In this document: positions 11,156 through 24,702 of the stretch, piece by piece
Layout of the letters: every line of letters starts with the position of its first letter
Numbering within the stretch: position 1 is the stretch's first letter
NCBI GenBank assembly: GCA_037957365.1
Contig: JARHVA010001175.1
Span: 483,501-547,500, forward strand
From: Torreya grandis
Taxonomy: Eukaryota > Streptophyta > Pinopsida > Cupressales > Taxaceae
Direction of reading: 5' to 3'
DNA: 64,000 nucleotides
Translations under genes and position numbers: made by a program
The notes under the pieces: model-generated
What the model was told of the DNA's origin: nothing
The model's database searches: none
Seen by the model: only the letters and a program-made list of their open reading frames with translations

Positions 11156-14100
11156 ATGGTGGCAACAAATAAATAGTATAAAAAAGAGGCGTACATGTAT
11201 ATATCTATAGACCATGAAGGGAGGTACTTTAGAGATAATAAATTGGACATAAGAACATTGACCATTGGCATGAATAATTGGTCCAAGATTTTATTCAAAA
11301 TTGAGGAGATGCAACCTCTATCATCTAGTGAGCAAAGGGTGGTAGTAACTAAGAGAAAGTTTGAGGACCTAGTTGTAATTAAAATGATAGGTTTTCATGA
11401 AGCTACTACTAAACCCAATGTATTACATTGCATTGACATCCTTGAACCCCTGTTTGTTGATTATAGAATAGATAATGACTGTATCATAAAAGAAGGAGGG
11501 TTAAGAAGAATTTCCTATATTTCCCTAGTATCTTTTGAAGGATACTAAAATCTCCCTAGAGCTCACATAGACCTCCCGTCCATCAAATAATGGACTACCA
11601 AGCATAATCTAGATGTTATCTTGAGACCTTGGTTAATCCAAGGAACTTATGTATCTAAGACCCATGATGGTAAAATCCTTATCTTTCAATTTAGAGAAGA
11701 GATCAGGATCATTATGACCCTATTATATATATTTTTAGTGGTATCCACCACAATCGATGTCAACCCTTGATGGATTTCCTACATATATTTCATGGTTGAA
11801 GAGAATCTAACTCCACCTATTAGAAGAGTTGATTAGCATCCACTTGGGGAGACAATTTTATGGCATTAAGAAAAGGACAATCCAAAAAATCACCATGATG
11901 TCCTATCTGTTAGACTCATTAATGGCATCCACTCATATTCTTGGTGTTAATAATTGGTCCTCCCACAACAAAATTACCATTTCCCATCATTATGCAAAGT
12001 TACACATCTTCAAATACAAATTTCATATGTAGTTAATTTCTGATTTCATATACCCTACTTTGGTTTAGAATATCATTAGGAACCTCATGCCCAAGATGCA
12101 CCCTCTTGTTAAGAAGTATGTTGAACTCATGGGAGATATTTGGTACTATCCAGACTGCACCATTGTAAGAATAGAAGGGATCATAACCTAACCATTTAGG
12201 TTTCCTATTTATGTCCCCCTCAAGTTGGCTGACCAAGAAATTTCTCACTAAATTTTTCAAATAATTGATAATGTTTGTATGGAAAAGAGGAAGGGAATTC
12301 TACATCCCTTCCCATTCTTGATTGGGAGAGATTTTATCCAAGACTGGAAATGATTATATATCATGTTTAGACATAGGGATGCCTTTTGATTTTAGAAGGA
12401 TTACCTAAAGGAATGAGACCCCAATAACAAGGTTGTCCCTCATTTGAAGTTAAAAAAACTAACCAAAGTAACCGATGACCATAGGGTTGGTCCATATGAC
12501 CATTTTTACACCAAATTTATAGACTTTTAGGAAGTCCTTGTTAGGTGCAAGTAGCATGGTTTCAATCTTGAACATAGATGACAAAGAGAGGATAAATTAG
12601 CTATGGAGAGATGGAAAATGAACCCATTGTAGTATCATCTACTACTATCTACTTCTAATACACCTCCAAGTCAACCACAACAACTATCACTCTAAATTCA
12701 ATGACCTAGTGAGAAGAAACTAGAATAAAGGCCAAGAGAAGGACCTTCATCATTACCCCAACCTTCAAAACCATTTTCTCTAGTGGAACACTTTGACATG
12801 GTTTCCCTAGAACCATATGAGATGGTAGAATATTTCTTCAAGGAAATTGTAGAGACCTATGGGTCTAATCAAGAACATGAGTGAGCCATAAATGAGGTGG
12901 CACAAATTGAGGGACCTCAAATAGGTGAAGAAGAGAAGGGAAAATAAGTGGCATTATAGTTGGTTTTTGTCACATAAAAAAGATGAAATTTTAGTTTGCC
13001 CTTGTCCCTAGGTCCTCCAAAAGACCAAATGTGATATGGACACATCCCACCAATGAAGTAAATTTGTTCATTAATGAGATCCCCATGCATATCCCTATCA
13101 TTATTGACTAGTACATATATGGGAAACTACAAAAGGTTCCTTCCCATTCACACTCACTGACAAGTACTAGCTCTACATGTGGAGATCCCCTTGATAATGT
13201 CAAACCTTAGATCAAGAATCTCATGAAGGATCAAGAAGAAACAAGAATTGTTCAAGAAGCTAAAGAAAGTGGAAAGAAAATAAAATATCTAGGAGCATCA
13301 TATGGAACTAGGATTAAAACCCTAAAGACACCCAGACTCTCTAAACAAGTAGCTACTATCTTGTATAATCTAGATATAGTAGGGTTTGAAAGGGTGAAAA
13401 CCATGAAAGATACCATTGGCATCAATAAATTCACCTTTCAAAAGGTGGAACCTTTTGTAGGCCTAACTCCTATATAAGGATAGGCAGTAGGGGAACATCC
13501 CATCTATCAAGAGGATGTGGAAAGTTTAGTGGTGTCCCAATCTACAATGACCATGGCTAGAATCAAGGGGATGCAACAAAGGATCACCAATTTAGGAAAT
13601 GAGAAGAAAGAATTGGAAGCATAAGTTACATTTCTAGTCCCTAAGGATATAATGAAACTACTAAATAATTCCTTCTTTGACACATATAAAGGGTTGAAGG
13701 CCCTAAAGCTTAGATCAAATACCTTGACCTATAAAATTGGAAAAATATTGGCATCAATCGCTCAATGGTATAAATCTAGCAATTAGGAAACTAAATTAAT
13801 TAATGTTCATTACACCAAGCAAGTCCAAGGTGTCAAGATCATCAAGTTGAAGCATTTGCATACCCTCCTAGGAGTCATCAAAGATAAGATATTGGACCTA
13901 GCCCATTGGTGTGATAGTGTTAATAGATTCATGGAGGAGGATAAAGGTTTGATATCAAGGATGAAGAATCTCTTGAAGGCACTATTGGTAAACCCTTCTA
14001 AGACCAATGCCATAGGCCTGATGGATGATGAAGAGTTCAATCAAAGGGTCAGTACCTTATCTAGAACATCAATGGCAACCAAGACCATCCTATCAAGGAA

Positions 14101-14313
14101 AATTAGAAGGTCCTTGATATCATTATTACATCAAGTAGATTTTAGAATCCTAATACATTTATAAACTTAAAGCCAAGAGTGACAAAGAATTTAACACATT
14201 GGTAGGTCAAGAAGAGGATTATTTGATGAATCCTATAGTATATTTTTATATTATAGAGAAAAATAGACTAAGATTAATAAAATCATCAAGTAGTAACCCA
14301 AGGGACCCACCAA
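11156..14313 (+). pseudogene. Long decayed extra ORF of the gypsy element, function unknown
   Basis: An ATG at 11156 opens a frame that is clear at 11195-11548 (IDHEGRYFRDNKLDIRTL, then a VTKRKFEDLVVIKM stretch) and continues in pieces to the LTR. Middle parts include KKYVELMGDIWYYPDCTIVRIEG (about 12110) and FPFLIGRDFIQDW (about 12310). The last kilobase is charged and helix-rich (open at 13223-13477 and 13847-14164, with MDDEEFNQR at about 14020). The final part is repeated at 1-1035. I recognise no family. Plant gypsy elements often carry extra ORFs without known function; this one is in sense orientation. Confidence 0.55.
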
Positions 14314-15077
14314 TGTAAAATAAAATAATATTATTTTGTAATATGTGCTATTCAGTTAGCATATACTTGTCCTTTTGTCAAAATTGGTGTATAAAGCCTT
14401 TTGAATTGTAATCTTTCTATTAAGGACAAATGTCCTTATCATATGCATGGATATTTTGAAAAGATAACTGGTATACCACCTATGTTTCCTATAAATAGGC
14501 AAAGGTTACCATTTTATATAGGGGAGAGACTTTGAGCAATTTGTATACAAGAGTGCATTTAATACAACTAAGGAATTCTGAAAAGATTGTCTAAATAGTT
14601 TGTTGAAAGCTAATGTTGTCTCTCAATTGCATGTTATTATCTTAAATTTTAATGGTTCTCTACATTTTGAGATAAATTTTTTTTCATAGGGCTAGTAATT
14701 TATTATAATGCTATATTAATTGAAAATATCTTAGGTATACTTCATTTTATTTGTTTTGCATTTGGATGTGCATATGTTATTTAGGTTTCAGTAGCAAACT
14801 TTTAAATTCAACTTGGTTGTTACATGTGTTTTATATATCTCCTTCGAAGCTTGCTTGGTTTGTGATGTAATTTTATTTTATACTATTTTACACCACAAAT
14901 TGGTTCATGTATGCTCAAAGTAATTAGAACTTTGTCAGATTATTTGAGAGGGGAACTTGTAATCATGTTTTCTTTTCTACCTTACCCTTTCTTTTTTTAT
15001 TTTATTTATCATAACTCACCTATTTTAAATATAATTGTTTATATCCATTTTTATTAATTATTGTCTATAAATATCAC
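14314..15077 (+). repeat. Right LTR of the gypsy element
   Basis: It matches 1036-1802 at nearly every landmark: the TG start, a TTAGCATATA block, the TATAAATA box (14490), the GAGAGACTTTGAG block, a GCATTTGGATGTGCATATG segment, and the end before CCCTAGTGGC. Both substitutions and small gaps separate the two copies, so the element is old. Confidence 0.55.
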
Positions 15078-15275
15078 AAATATCTATACCCTAGTGGCTC
15101 CCAACCACCAAATTAAATATTGTGGACAGTTCCCATACTCTATTTCTATTCCACCACAAACATCATAGAATTGTCAAAAAATACAACTCATGCATTAGAT
15201 TTTTGAATCCTAAAATGATAAGTGTTCATTAAAATTGAAGATCACATGTGAGGTAATTAGAATCATCAATGTAAA
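15078..15275 (+). repeat. Leader-like sequence after the right LTR (copy of 1803-1997)
   Basis: It contains the same TGGCTCCCAACCACC block, a GTGGACAGTTCCCATACTC segment and a CCACCACAAACATCATAGAA segment found after the left LTR. Similarity ends at about 15270. Finding the internal leader after a 3' LTR implies that another element unit once followed. Confidence 0.5.
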
Positions 15276-18200
15276 GTCCATGAGTTGTAGTCATATGCAA
15301 CATTTACACATAATTCTACCATTAACACATAACTTGTAGGTGCTTGAAAGGGTACAGATATTGAAATGAGATATCTTTACTTGATATAAGTCCTCAGAAG
15401 TTAAATGGAATACATTTGACATATAAAGAGGGTATAATAGTTGATTGGAAGCTCATATACCATGACTGTGGTTCATAATTCTGCTTTCTACCATGCATAC
15501 CAGTTAGGATGCCCATCTACAATTATCATTCATGATCACAGACTCATGGGAAAGATTTTTAGGATTTATTTGAAGCCATTTAGGTTTAAATACATTCATT
15601 TGAGATATTGGTGAAGGTATACAATTGATCATAGGCAAGTATATCTGCATACTATGTACACTTCTCACCCTTACTACCTGTATGTGAAAAGATTAACTAT
15701 AGGTGATACTACATGGGGCTAAGAACTTTAAATGGAAGGTTGGAGCAAGTGAGGAAACTTAGACATGAAGTGTTAATTTCAATAAGATTCCATTATAGAC
15801 CTATTTCAGGTATCCAATGTACAAATGGAGTTGTAAACCATTTTGGGAGAAGCAAAAACTAAACGCAAAGATTTTTACCGCAAAAATAAAAAATAGAGCA
15901 CCTAGGCCTTTTCCCAATGTCATATAATAGGGATATAGAGATATTTGATGCATCCAAATGTTTTTTTTAATCCTATAGTAGATAAAATAACTCTTTATAG
16001 TTTGATGGGTAGAAGACTTGAGAAGAATGGTGATTAAGAGGCCTAAAATTGATTATAGAAACACTAAATTTAGGAATTACTATATATAGGTTTGATCTAA
16101 AAGAAACCCTTTTTAACCTAAAATGGAAAACTATGCCTTACCACCATATTTGAACATTTAAAAATGATTAAAAGGATAAATTTTGATATGAAGATCATCA
16201 AAAAAAGTTTATTAATGGCATTTCAAGGTCTAATCTACACCTTGGGGTTTTTCTCTCCTAAAAGTTGGCCTATAACTGACTGATTTCCTTCACATCATCC
16301 ATAGTAGGATATTGAGCATAAGGGTGTCAAGGTTTATCTATAGTGAATGACACCAAAATTCATAAAATGGATCATAAGTCATGTTTGGGAAAGTTACAAT
16401 ATGAGGTCTTGTTTCTCAAACCCTTTCTGTACCATACACAGTCAACTGTAGGTGACTATAAGTAGACATTTAACTGAGACTATGTGCCTAAGTGATGATA
16501 TAATAATGTACAAGGTGAAAAAATTGGTTTAGGACATGGAATAATGATATTATAATATATAAATATCTCTTATGCACTATCTCCAAATACCAATCATGTA
16601 AAATTCCTATAGGGGTTATCGTCAAAGGAAGACACAGTTAGTAGATAATGAGCAAAGGTTTGATACTTTTGAGGTTAGAAATACATGGTATGGTATGAAT
16701 ATATAATAAAAATTTGAGGATGAAAAATAATACATAAATAATGTATTGTATCATTTTTTTCAAGGTTAATCTATGCATGACACCTATAGGAGACTGCCTT
16801 CAATAGACAATGAAGATAAACTATTATTTTTAGAACTTATAGTGTGTATAGGGGTATAGTGAAATTATAGAAAGTTGAATGGATTTGGAATAAATATATA
16901 ATTATTGGATAAGGTTTAATAAACCAATATCATATGAAAATAATTCATAAATTAACCCTCAAACAAGCAAAACATAGTCCTCAATTTCAAATCATACTGA
17001 CAGTTTTTTCACACAAGCCTGTTTTAGGTTTTGGGAGAATTGAAGGGTAAAATAAACTCAAAAGAGGTTTAAATTTGGTATAAATAATATATAACACTTT
17101 TATAACCTTCTAAAATATCCAAATGGTTTGAGTTAATAGGGTAAGTACCCTCTATTTTTCTTAGACAAAGGGTACCTCCCCCCAATGCAAACAAGTAGGC
17201 TTTAGTGAACAAGTAGAAAATGGTGGGACAAGGAACTGATTAATAATTTAATGAGGTGTATTAGGATTTATAAAACATTTTAAAACATATAAAACAAAAC
17301 GCAATAGGATGTAACTAAACAGAGTGTCCTATAACTCCAAGGTTGTAATTAGCCTATTAGATAGGGTTATGGGTTAGTGCCCAAATGGAATATCACTTTA
17401 ATTTATAGATGTATAAGGGTCTTAAAAATTGTTAAATAATTTTTTTGTGACAATTATAAATGTTTTAAATATTATTTAATGAAAATTATCCTAATTATAT
17501 GGCCTAGAATACAAAAGTTGTAGGCAAGCCTATTGGGCATGGTGAGGCCTAGAAGCCAAGGAGGAAGTCACTTTCAAATATAACCTTATTAAAGAATTAA
17601 AATGAATATTTACATGTTATTATATTATTTAAATATTTTATCAAGATTTTTTAATTCATATAATCCATAAGGAAGCAATTTTTGGCTCAAAATAAACACT
17701 AGGCTTGTAGGAAAAGGAGAAAAGAGCTCGATAGCTCAAGTTTTGATACTCATATATTATTGGAGGATATGAATGGATGAAAAAGGAGTTTATAGGTATT
17801 ATTAGGTTCCATTAGCATCATAATTTCATATTTTTTTTTTCATGTTGGATGTCATAGCTTTATGAACAAATCTTAAGAGTCAAACTAGGTTTAAAACCCT
17901 TACAAACCCTTGATGGTGACTAGTTTAGAGAAATAGATTTACATAGCTACTCAAATGTCATAGTTTTAAATGTAGGGAACTCTCTCAGGCTACTCCACAC
18001 CATTTTTAGCTATATATACTTGTATGGATGGGGTGAAAAATAAGGTTTTTATGAATGTTTTATGCATTATACAAGTTTGAGGAGGTTCTTAGAGATGAAA
18101 TAAAATTTGGACGAAATATTAATAATTTTTAGAACTCAAAATTTTTATTTAATTCCTTATTAAAAATTTTTAGTTCCTCAACTATATTCTTCATCTTAGT

Positions 18201-19689
18201 GAGTCAAAACTAACATAGTGGACAAGCTAGTGAGAAGGGTGGAAAACTTCATGTGAACTAATTTTAAGGTGTCCCTAATGATTATAAGTCCATGTAAGGT
18301 ATTTAAAATTTTAATACAATTCCTACCATTATTTGAATGTAAAACTAAAGACAAATTTGAGGCCAAGTGTGAAATTTACATGAATGAGGAGTTTTTTGGA
18401 TGATAGATGATGATAGCTCATTTTGGGAAGGTTCTAGATAACCAGGCCTACAACCAATGAATGGAGAGGCATGTACAATAGCATTCTCATTATTTCCAAT
18501 CATAAAACATATCCCTAATTATTTTTTCAACTTTCAAATAGGTCCAAATCATGAAGGTAGTTTTTTGAACCAAAATGAGGACTTTTATGTCACTTTACAA
18601 GTGTTTACTGACTTGGATAACCACTTGTTCATCCTAACCTTGAATGGTCCATTAAAACTTACTTTATCATGCTCAATTAACTAGTTTTATCAGCTTTAAA
18701 AGTGTCCTTCTCACCCTTGGACTTCTCTCTTTTCCTCTCTCTCTCAAGTTCTATAAGAACTAGCCATTTTGGCATTGTAACTTATGCTCCACTTGAGTAT
18801 GGTGAATCCTTGGTCATTTGCATACAATTTAATAAATAAGAATACTTATTTTTAAATCTTCATGAATTTTATAAGTGTGTTTTACTTGGATGGTTAAAAT
18901 TTCTTTGTGAAGACTATGGATTATTTAACATGTTGTCTCATTCTTTCACCCTATTTGTAGTTGGAATGCTTTCTCTTGTAGGGTAGGCAAAGTGTTCTAG
19001 GAAATGTCATGGATTGATTGAGTTAGTCTATTCATTAGTTCTATTAAATTATTATTGTCTAGTTTTCCTAGGTTTTCACATTCATCTATAACCTCATAAT
19101 TTAACATGGATGTGAGAAGATGTAGATTGGTGAAGTGTATGTTTAGTTTATCACTTGATTTCATGTGTATCATGTATTTTGTTGGAAGTAATCATTTTAT
19201 TTGGTGTATCACCTCCATTATATTAGTTTTATTTTATTTATATCTCTCCCTTCCACCCCCCCCCCCCCCCCCCCCACAAAAATAAAATAAAAATTTAAGT
19301 GTATTTTCAATCCAAATTGGTACATCAAGGGAGATAACCCTATCTAGAGATTCACCTCATCATTAAATCACCCACAAGCCTAGAGGCATATATATTATTC
19401 CACTTGGATGAGGAGATCTTAAGAATTTCCTTAAAGGGTTAAAATCTAACAGATAAAAATATAATCTCAATAAACATAATAATCAAGATAATTATGAGTT
19501 CATAGATATAACTCATCCCAATGCACATAATGGGGTAAATCCTAACCAAGTTAAATCTTTATCTAATTTTCATCAAGGACTTCATCAATATCCAAAATAC
19601 ATGGATAAATCAACCAAATCAATAATATCATATAAGGCCACATAAAAATATAATATTAATACATATTAGTCACAATAATAAGAACACTT
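15276..19689. other. Unannotated AT-rich region
   Basis: I see no coding sequence or recognisable element across this 4.4 kb. An open frame at 18457-18684 has no domain and no neighbours. A CT-rich stretch near 18725 and a 20-C run at 19256 lie before the decayed gag at 19690, and could be parts of an LTR and leader too old to define. Confidence 0.4.
19256..19275. repeat. Homopolymer run of 20 C
   Basis: Twenty consecutive C on the + strand (poly-G on the - strand), in a T/C-rich context (CTCTCCCTTCCA before it, ACAAAAATAAAA after it). It is exceptional in such AT-rich DNA. Confidence 0.9.
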
Positions 19690-22060
19690 TAATATTTTAA
19701 ACCCATCCCTTTGAGCTATAAATTCCATTTTAGGTGTTTAGACCTATACTATCAGTACTATTCCTACATCTATACCTATATTGACATATGTAATATACAC
19801 CCAAAGTTCATGGGAAACATAAATATTCCAAAAAATATCCATTCCTATTCCTACAAGGTAATATTTACCCCTCAGATGATGACTATGCATATGACATCAC
19901 AATCTTCACCTATTACACATTCATTTAATCAGACTATTAAATATCTACATGATAAGGTGTTTCAATTAGATCAAGGTGAATCTAGGGCTTTTCATTTAAT
20001 GGATTCACATTCTTTGCTTCATAATAAATTATCATTGAGATAACATTTTATCTTTTATCTACAACTTTTTTATATCCTAAGCTTCCACTATAAAAAGTTA
20101 AAGGTGATCTAGAACAACACCTTTGATCATTCCAAGAAGTATGCTTCAATTACACATACAATGAAAAAATATTAACCAAGTTATTATCAAGGAGACTCAA
20201 GGAATATTTTTTTGATTAATTTAATGACCTTCTCTAATCATCAAAATCATTGAACCATATATACAAATAGTTTCTAGCACATACAACTATCAACATTTTT
20301 AATAAACTATCTTATGCACAAATTTATAAACTCAAAATGGGTCCATTTATCTAATCAATTATTATTTACTTCATTAAAAAACTATGCTAGATAAGATGAA
20401 TAATGTTATTTATAATAATGAGATCCAATTACTATTCAATAAAATCTTACTTGAACCACTCCATGATTAAATCATCTTAAATATGTCAAATTCCTTTTAT
20501 GAAATCTACCACACAATAAGAGACAAATACATTAAGCTCATATATTTGAACAATATCAAGTATACACCTACTTCTATTGCTAACTAAAAAATATATTTTG
20601 AAAGAAAATAAGTTTGTAAGGTCAAACCGACTAATATAAATAAATAAGAAAAGGTTAAAATTAATGCACCATCACAACCTACAAATTGACTTCAATTGTT
20701 AGCTCCACTAAAGATGCAATTTTATAGATTACCTTCACCTCCTCATATGTTGTTATAGAATCTACTTGAGTGAAACCTTATCACTCTTCCTCGTACATAA
20801 GATTTTGACCCAAATATCCCTACATTAAATAACTATGATAGCAATAATTATTATTTGTATCATCAAATTATGGGACATTTTATGAAAAAATGCTTAAAAT
20901 TAAATATTATTATATAGGATATTATTGATGAAAACCCTATTGAGAAGAACACACCTACATAGGAATCAAGACCACATAAAAATGGGAATAATAATTTGAA
21001 AATATTCAATGATCCATTTACCAAGCATAAGATGATATAAATTAAGTAAAATTATAAAATAAACTATGCAAATAATATGCATCCTCCACCTATGAAGTGT
21101 TATTACCCAATAGATGCAATTATTTTATACTTATCATCACATCACCACATTATCTTATAATCAAATTTTATGAAAGTGATATTTTTGATGATGATTCAAT
21201 TTTTTATGAATTATTCATAGTAGCTTATATAAATGAGAAACCCATATGATCAACAATTAGCCAAGTCAGAACATGTGCACAAAGACACTTATTTAATTCC
21301 TTTGATACACAACATGATAAATTAGATACAATAAAAATTGACAAGGGATTATATGAATAGAAAAAGAGTATCATTAGACATATAGTTACACCTATTTAGG
21401 TGGGCTCCACCATAATAACCACTCCATTCTTAACTATACATAGCAATGAGGTATTTGACATGTTTTTAGGATTCCCTTGGGTGCAAAACCTTTGTGTAGT
21501 ACCACCTACAGTGAATTAAAGTCTCAAGTACATACACTGCAACATAGTAGTCATAATTATAGGTGTATAATTTGAGTACCCTATATATCTAGTAGAATCT
21601 CCTCTTCAAAAATCACCACTACCATAGTTGGTTGATACACCCATATATAATCAATATATAGAGCTAGTGGTTACACATATGAAATTTATTTTTATATATC
21701 TCGTTTAGAAGAGAGTATTTGAGTTTACTAGATATTCAATTATTCATATCTAATCATCTCAAAGATTTATTTAAGGCTAATAGGGCCATAATCTCATATA
21801 GCATGTAACTAATTAGTACCACAAATAATTCAGTGCATTTTATAATGAAGACTAGCATTATGACATTAGCCTACTATCTAAAGAGTCCTAGGCCATATAT
21901 AACTACCCATCATACATGATATTATATGAGTATTGATCATGATAGTTACTATCCAACAAATGATTTCTTATCAAATAATGATACACCAACATCTTGTACT
22001 TTTTTCTCATGATATGTGACCCTTACACTATGTGATACATGTATTTCGCATGGTCATCCC
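19690..22060 (+). pseudogene. Very decayed gypsy gag-protease segment (copy A)
   Basis: A gag-like open part at 19711-20043 ends in a coiled-coil-like FQLDQGESRAFHLMDSHS stretch. Near 20849 a zinc-knuckle-like YYLYHQIMGHFMKKC segment follows (first Cys changed), then an IIQDIIDEN-like tail, typical of plant gypsy gag. From 21180 the sequence reads DIFDDDSIFYELF, and at about 21410 VGSTIITTPFLTI and FLGFPWVQNL, matching the region around the LGRPW motif of gypsy proteases. Stops are dense throughout. No RT follows. The block 21170-22060 is homologous to 29190-30060. Confidence 0.5.
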
Positions 22061-24620
22061 ATTGATAGGATCATCAGTTATAATTTTTAAAATTTTAAGT
22101 ATTTCAAAAATATAAATATAATCTAATATCTCAATATATACAAAAAACATTAAAAGATTCAATATTTATGACTTAAGTATGACATTATTAATAGATTTCC
22201 TAATTTACATATCTTATTATCTCATGTTTGGTAGAAGGAATTTTATTTTCATACACATATACATTTCATGGTTTATGAGTATGATGAAGGATACGTAAGT
22301 TACACATGGTCACATATATGTTGGATTATCCTCTATCTATTGGCTATGCCAATATTAGGGGCATCTTATCCAAAAGTATCACTATCATAGATTTTATATT
22401 TATATGACCTATTTACCATGAAGAGATACATATATTTATTACACATGTCTTGATATTTACTCATACCTTACATATTACTACATGTATATGATATTTGCTA
22501 TGATGTGACATTGATACATTTGGATGATTTAGACTAGTCTTAGCTTACTATTTAATTCATTGATGTTATGATTCTCTTGCATGATAGAATATTTTGTGAT
22601 TGTCTATTCTGTGTGTTGCCTTGGACTTAATTTCACATCTTTATGTCTTTTTCATATGGACCTTGACCTTGTTTATTTCATCATCTTCATGCCCATTATA
22701 TGAGGCCCTTGGTATTATTGTGACTCTAAATCTTGAGATAGTTAAGCTTATTTTAATTATTGAGCTTGGTAAGATTGAGTGGTGAAATCATTGATATCAT
22801 GGACATTTACTACATAGTCTTATTTATTTATCTTTCATTGATGGTTAATATTATATGTTTAATTAATAAATATATTTAGACATGACACTTATATATATTT
22901 TATTTTATATATCATATACATTTCTTGATTGACATATAAATCAGTATGATGACATATTCTCGACATGTTCACATGATTATAAATGATGTTATATTTATAC
23001 ATGACATGATGCATTTAAATTTTATTTTGAGCTAAGTAACTTACATGAATCATCCGTCAATTTAAAAAGGGTAATTAAAATAGGATTTTTATATAAATTT
23101 AGTCCTTCATGAACAAAAAAATATATTTTGAAATAAGAGTATAGATTTTAAAGATTCAAAATGATTTAAATATCATATGGGTTCAGATATGTGATATATA
23201 TCATAGACATCAATACAAAGTATGGGCATATATGGACTTACTTTAAAGACACTTAAGTGTAGATTCATACACAAATGGTTGCTTATAAATGGGAATATTT
23301 ACATAATTTATAGGATCATAAATTATAATTTTCACATACTCATAAAACTAAGATACATGTTCTAAGATTCATCATATGGATACACACCATTCTATATCAG
23401 TTTATACGTATTCATGAGGCATGATGCTAAGTCATGCACATATACACACTTTCATATTTATGAGACATGATACTAGTCCATGTAGACACAAATTATAATA
23501 GTTTAGAGTTGGCACAATTCTAAAAGAGCATGCTGATTCATGCACATTTAAGCATTTTGCATTAAAATCTATTATAATTTTAATTTTCAACAACTTTTTC
23601 AATCCACATTAAGTAGTGAGAAACCTAAAATCTAAAATCTATATGTATTTTTTTAATTCAACTTGTTAAGGATAATTTACATTTAGGTTTAGTGGGGCTC
23701 TATATTCATGGCATTTCTTATAATGAAGCCATCAGATAGTTTCCATTTTTTTAATCAAATCTAAGTAATTATTTGGGTTAAAAAATTGGTTGTTTTTTCC
23801 CACATTTATGAGGGCTGGGAATGATTTATTTTAACCCAAGGATTGTATAATTATTGAAAATTTAGGTTTTATTACCCTCAATTTAAATATGGTTCAACAA
23901 AAGGAACCAATCTCCAAGTGATTTAGTAGAAATAACGTTTCTCCAATGCTTCAAAAAGAAGAAAAAATCTCTTACAAGTTTCAATGGAAACATGGTTTTC
24001 AAGAATGCATAGGTGTACTCCTTCCTTACTCTTTAATTTTAAATTTTCAAGTTTAAATTACAAATTTCAATCTCTCATATTTTTTTGAGGTTTATTTTGG
24101 ATTGACTTGAACAATTTGAGTTTTATACAAAAGACAAAGTGCATTCTACACACTTTGGTATACATTTGCCTTTTACTCTATCAATTTAATTTATATAATA
24201 AAATACTAGGTGGAAGTCTTGAGACTGTAAAATATGGTAATAATTACATGACAATGATAATTTTGACATACCTTTACTACATATGACTTAAGCAAACAAG
24301 TATAGTCTTAACTTACCATCTCATAATATTTTAGTGAATCTTATGGGTCTAACCTTTCTATTTCATTGTTACACAACTCTAGGAACATACCTTTATATTT
24401 CAAACTTACATATTATCCTACATAGACATGATAACATTATAAATTCAGTCCTCCAATGCATGGGTCACTACCATTATACTAGGTTAGTTGAGTAATCTAT
24501 ATTGACCTAAGCCTAATGATATTGATCATCTCCTAGAAATGAAAACGTTTAAAATCTAATAAATTATTATGGGTCAACTCATACATTTTAGATAACATAG
24601 CATGATAAATTATCCATTTA
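22061..24620. other. Unannotated AT-rich region
   Basis: No supportable gene. A short open stretch at 22600-22785 is hydrophobic and has no recognisable domain. The DNA is rich in TATA/CATA-like low-complexity sequence. Confidence 0.4.
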
Positions 24621-24646
24621 TGAGATATTTATTTGTGTGTGTGTGT

Positions 24647-24691
<45 letters not shown>

Positions 24692-24702
24692 TAAATATCT
24701 CA
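24621..24702. repeat. Perfect palindrome built on (GT)7-(AC)20
   Basis: TGAGATATTTATTT at 24621-24634 is the exact reverse complement of AAATAAATATCTCA at 24689-24702. Between them lie seven GT units and then twenty AC units. The arms plus the first microsatellite units can form a long hairpin. No target duplication or transposon end is evident around it. Confidence 0.85.

Larger units (their letters stand above)
1036..15077 (+). mobile_element. Ty3/gypsy retrotransposon, Tat-like lineage, about 14 kb, dead
   Basis: Two matching LTRs flank, in order, gag, protease, archaeal-type RNase H, reverse transcriptase, a degenerate retroviral-type RNase H, integrase, a non-coding spacer and a long extra ORF, all on the + strand. 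Possession of two RNase H domains and a PR segment ending in a YGLLLSKEW-type motif fits the plant Tat group (Ogre/Retand relatives). The frame is mostly preserved from gag to the integrase core despite many stops, so decay is mainly by base substitution. The integrase catalytic Glu is Lys, and a LINE-like insertion splits the integrase. No target-site duplication can be read, because similarity continues past both LTRs. Confidence 0.65.

Noticed and set aside
13810..14040. Minus-strand open frame over the gypsy extra ORF
   Set aside because: The + strand reading is conserved in the second copy (1-1035), and the minus frame is not.
18720..19330. CT-rich block, poly-C and TTGGTACATCAAGG as an LTR end plus primer site of gag copy A
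   Set aside because: No matching second LTR was found downstream, so the call would rest on one short similarity.
22600..22785. Hydrophobic 61-codon open frame
   Set aside because: No domain, no neighbour and T-rich composition; expected by chance in such DNA.
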